A DNA stretch of 5,656 nt from Candidatus Bathyarchaeota archaeon. GTDB lineage: Archaea > Thermoproteota > Bathyarchaeia > Bathyarchaeales > Bathyarchaeaceae. The notes beneath the pieces were generated by a model. It worked only from the letters and a program-made list of their open reading frames with translations. It was not told where the DNA came from and ran no database searches. Position 1 is the stretch's first letter, and each line of letters opens with the position of its first letter. The DNA is taken from contig CP070709.1 in the NCBI GenBank assembly GCA_020350305.1, positions 241,870-247,525 of the forward strand, in the 5' to 3' direction. The position numbers and the translations under genes were made by a program. Below are positions 4,089 through 5,656 of this stretch, piece after piece.

Positions 4089-5656
4089 CTCTCTGTAAAA
4101 CTCTTGATTAACGATGCTCAAGTCGAGGTTGAAGAAGGCACAACCATACTTGAAGCATCCAGAAAAATAGAGGTTTATACACCAACCATCTGTTATCATC
4201 CCGACCTGCCACCACCTAACAAGGCTAGGTCTGTTGAAGCTGTCTATCGTGGCAACGCGGAAATCGTGAATGATTCTTCTGAGAAGGAGTTTGAAGGTTG
4301 CAGATTATGTTTGGTCCAAGTTGAGGGTGAAGAAGAACTTGTTCTATCATGTTGTACACCGGTTTCTGACGGCATGAAGGTTTACACCGAAACTGAGCAG
4401 GTTCGGAAAGCGAGAAAGGTTGAGTTGATGCGGATTTTAGCCAAGCATCCTCACGCTTGTTTGATCTGCGCCCAGAAAGAGGGTTGTACGACAGAGCCCT
4501 GTTCAACGAACGTTCCGGTGGAGGAGCGTTGTTGTCCCCAGTTTGGAAACTGTGAACTGGAAAGGGTTGCAGAATACATTGGAATCAGAGAGGACACTCC
4601 ACGCTATATGCCTCAAAACTTGCTTGTCGTAGAGGATGAGCCTCTCTTTCTGCGGGACTACAACTTATGTATCGGATGCACTCGGTGCGTGAGGGCGTGT
4701 CAGGATCTTCGCGGTGTTGGAGCTTTAGGCTTCGTTTACAACAATGAAGAGGTTTTCGTTGGGACGGTTGCGCCGACGCTTATGGATTCTGATTGCAGGT
4801 TCTGTGGGGCTTGCGTGGAGGTTTGTCCAACTGGAGCACTGAGAGATAAGGAGTTGAAGGCTGCGAAGCGTGAGGTCGACTTGGTTCCATGCAAGTATGT
4901 TTGTCCAGCAGGGGTTGAGGTTCCAAAATACGTTCAACTGGTTTCTGAAGGCAAGTTCGCTGAGGCTGCGGCTGTCATAAGGGAGAAGTTGCCGTTGCCG
5001 AACGTTCTGGCTCATGCTTGTTCACGTCCATGTGAAAGCGTTTGTAGGCGTCTGAAAGTTAACGAGGCTGTTGCGATTCGTTGGTTGAAACGTTTTGCAA
5101 TGGAAAACGATACAGAGATTTGGAAGCAGGAACTGAAAATTGCAGAATCCACTGGTAGGAAGGTTGCCATAATCGGGTCTGGTCCTGCAGGACTTGGCGC
5201 TGCTTACTACTTGGCCAGACTAGGGCATTCGGTTACTGTTTTTGAGGCTATGCCTGAACCGGGGGGAATGATGCGTTATGGTGTTCAGGAATACCGCCTT
5301 CCTAAAGAAATTGTTGACAAGGACATTCAAGGAATTGTTGATCTGGGTGTGAAGGTCAAGACAAGTGTGGTTTTTGGAAAGGATCTGACATTCAAGTCTC
5401 TCAAGGAGAAAGGATTTGACGCTTTTCTTATTGCTGCGGGTTTGCAGACCAGCCTGAGGTTGAGAGTTGAAGGTGCCGATCTTGATGGTATAGTTGGTGG
5501 ACTTGGCTTTCTGAGAGACTTCAGACTTGGGAAAGCCCCTACGGTGAAGGGTAGAGTCTTGGTGATTGGCGGCGGTAGTGTTGCAATGGATGTGGCTTTG
5601 ACAGCCTTGAGGCTTGGAGCTAGTGATGTGCAGGCTGTTTGTTTGGAGAAGCCTGA
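4086..5656 (+). CDS. NuoG-like/GltD-like iron-sulfur flavoprotein, putative NAD(P)H:ferredoxin oxidoreductase (3' end outside window)
   Basis: The frame is open from the ferredoxin stop to the window end; 523 residues are visible counting from ATT 4086. Domains in order: a plant-type [2Fe-2S] domain as in NuoG (C36, C72, C75, C89); a NuoG-like histidine/cysteine cluster region starting HPHACLIC (H121, C125, C128) with further cysteines at 134, 139, 149, 150 and 156; two [4Fe-4S] motifs CIGCTRCVRAC (195-205) and CRFCGACVEVCP (237-248); a GltD-type helical cysteine domain (C269, C273, C312, C316, C320); an FAD-binding Rossmann fold GSGPAG (364-369, acidic E387) followed by RYGVQEYRLP; and the start of the NAD(P) fold GGGSVAMD (495-502). 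This architecture resembles glutamate-synthase small-subunit-like oxidoreductases fused to hydrogenase/NuoG N-termini. In bzd clusters an oxidoreductase of this broad type (BzdV, related to the flavin subunit of 2-oxoglutarate:NADP+ oxidoreductase) is thought to link NAD(P)H and ferredoxin. That role is inferred here; NAD(P)H or another acceptor, and further subunits, remain open. TTG 4104 is an alternative start. Confidence 0.85.
   Translation, partial: MLSVKLLINDAQVEVEEGTTILEASRKIEVYTPTICYHPDLPPPNKARSVEAVYRGNAEIVNDSSEKEFEGCRLCLVQVEGEEELVLSCCTPVSDGMKVYTETEQVRKARKVELMRILAKHPHACLICAQKEGCTTEPCSTNVPVEERCCPQFGNCELERVAEYIGIREDTPRYMPQNLLVVEDEPLFLRDYNLCIGCTRCVRACQDLRGVGALGFVYNNEEVFVGTVAPTLMDSDCRFCGACVEVCPTGALRDKELKAAKREVDLVPCKYVCPAGVEVPKYVQLVSEGKFAEAAAVIREKLPLPNVLAHACSRPCESVCRRLKVNEAVAIRWLKRFAMENDTEIWKQELKIAESTGRKVAIIGSGPAGLGAAYYLARLGHSVTVFEAMPEPGGMMRYGVQEYRLPKEIVDKDIQGIVDLGVKVKTSVVFGKDLTFKSLKEKGFDAFLIAAGLQTSLRLRVEGADLDGIVGGLGFLRDFRLGKAPTVKGRVLVIGGGSVAMDVALTALRLGASDVQAVCLEKP

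Noticed and set aside
4077..5656. A frameshift or pseudogene explaining the missing ATG in the last gene
   Set aside because: Codon-by-codon reading shows one uninterrupted frame from 4077 to the window end with all domain motifs intact; only the start codon is in question.

Overview
The window carries six tightly packed genes, all on the + strand, that read as one transcription unit for ATP-dependent (class I) benzoyl-CoA reductase and its electron supply. Both ends cut through genes: the first lacks its 5' part and the last runs off the 3' end. There is no intergenic stretch longer than about 15 bases, and I see no RNA gene, mobile element, repeat array, CRISPR, promoter or terminator inside it.

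Layout: bzdN/bcrC (3' part, 1-735), bzdO/bcrB (748-2085), bzdP/bcrA (2100-2894), bzdQ/bcrD (2895-3776), a two-cluster ferredoxin resembling bzdM (3792-4076), and a large iron-sulfur flavoprotein (about 4086 to the window end) that joins a NuoG-like N-terminus to a GltD-like FAD/NAD(P) module. This order (N-O-P-Q-ferredoxin-oxidoreductase), and the short BzdP-type ATPase of 264 residues rather than the roughly 440-residue BcrA of Thauera, point to the Azoarcus 'bzd' subtype.

How the genes work together (known for the family): BzdP and BzdQ form an ATPase pair bridged by one [4Fe-4S] cluster. It takes an electron from reduced ferredoxin and uses ATP hydrolysis to push it to the BzdN/BzdO module, which binds benzoyl-CoA and reduces the aromatic ring to a cyclic diene. 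The ferredoxin is the likely donor, and the last gene probably exchanges electrons between NAD(P)H and this ferredoxin. The exact substrate and the energetics of ferredoxin reduction cannot be read from the window.

Organism: an anaerobe. Arginine is encoded mainly by AGA/AGG in the bcr genes, ATA is frequent, and strong Shine-Dalgarno sites sit inside or against the preceding stop codons. These traits lean towards an archaeon (for example a Bathyarchaeia-like or Archaeoglobales-like lineage), but this is weak inference and an anaerobic bacterium is not excluded.

Points worth a second look: the last gene has no ATG or GTG near its expected start; two TAG stops (bzdP/bzdQ and ferredoxin/oxidoreductase) are in frame with the next gene; third-position base choice shifts sharply in patches, even within bzdO; and the oxidoreductase has unusual cysteine-rich insertions.
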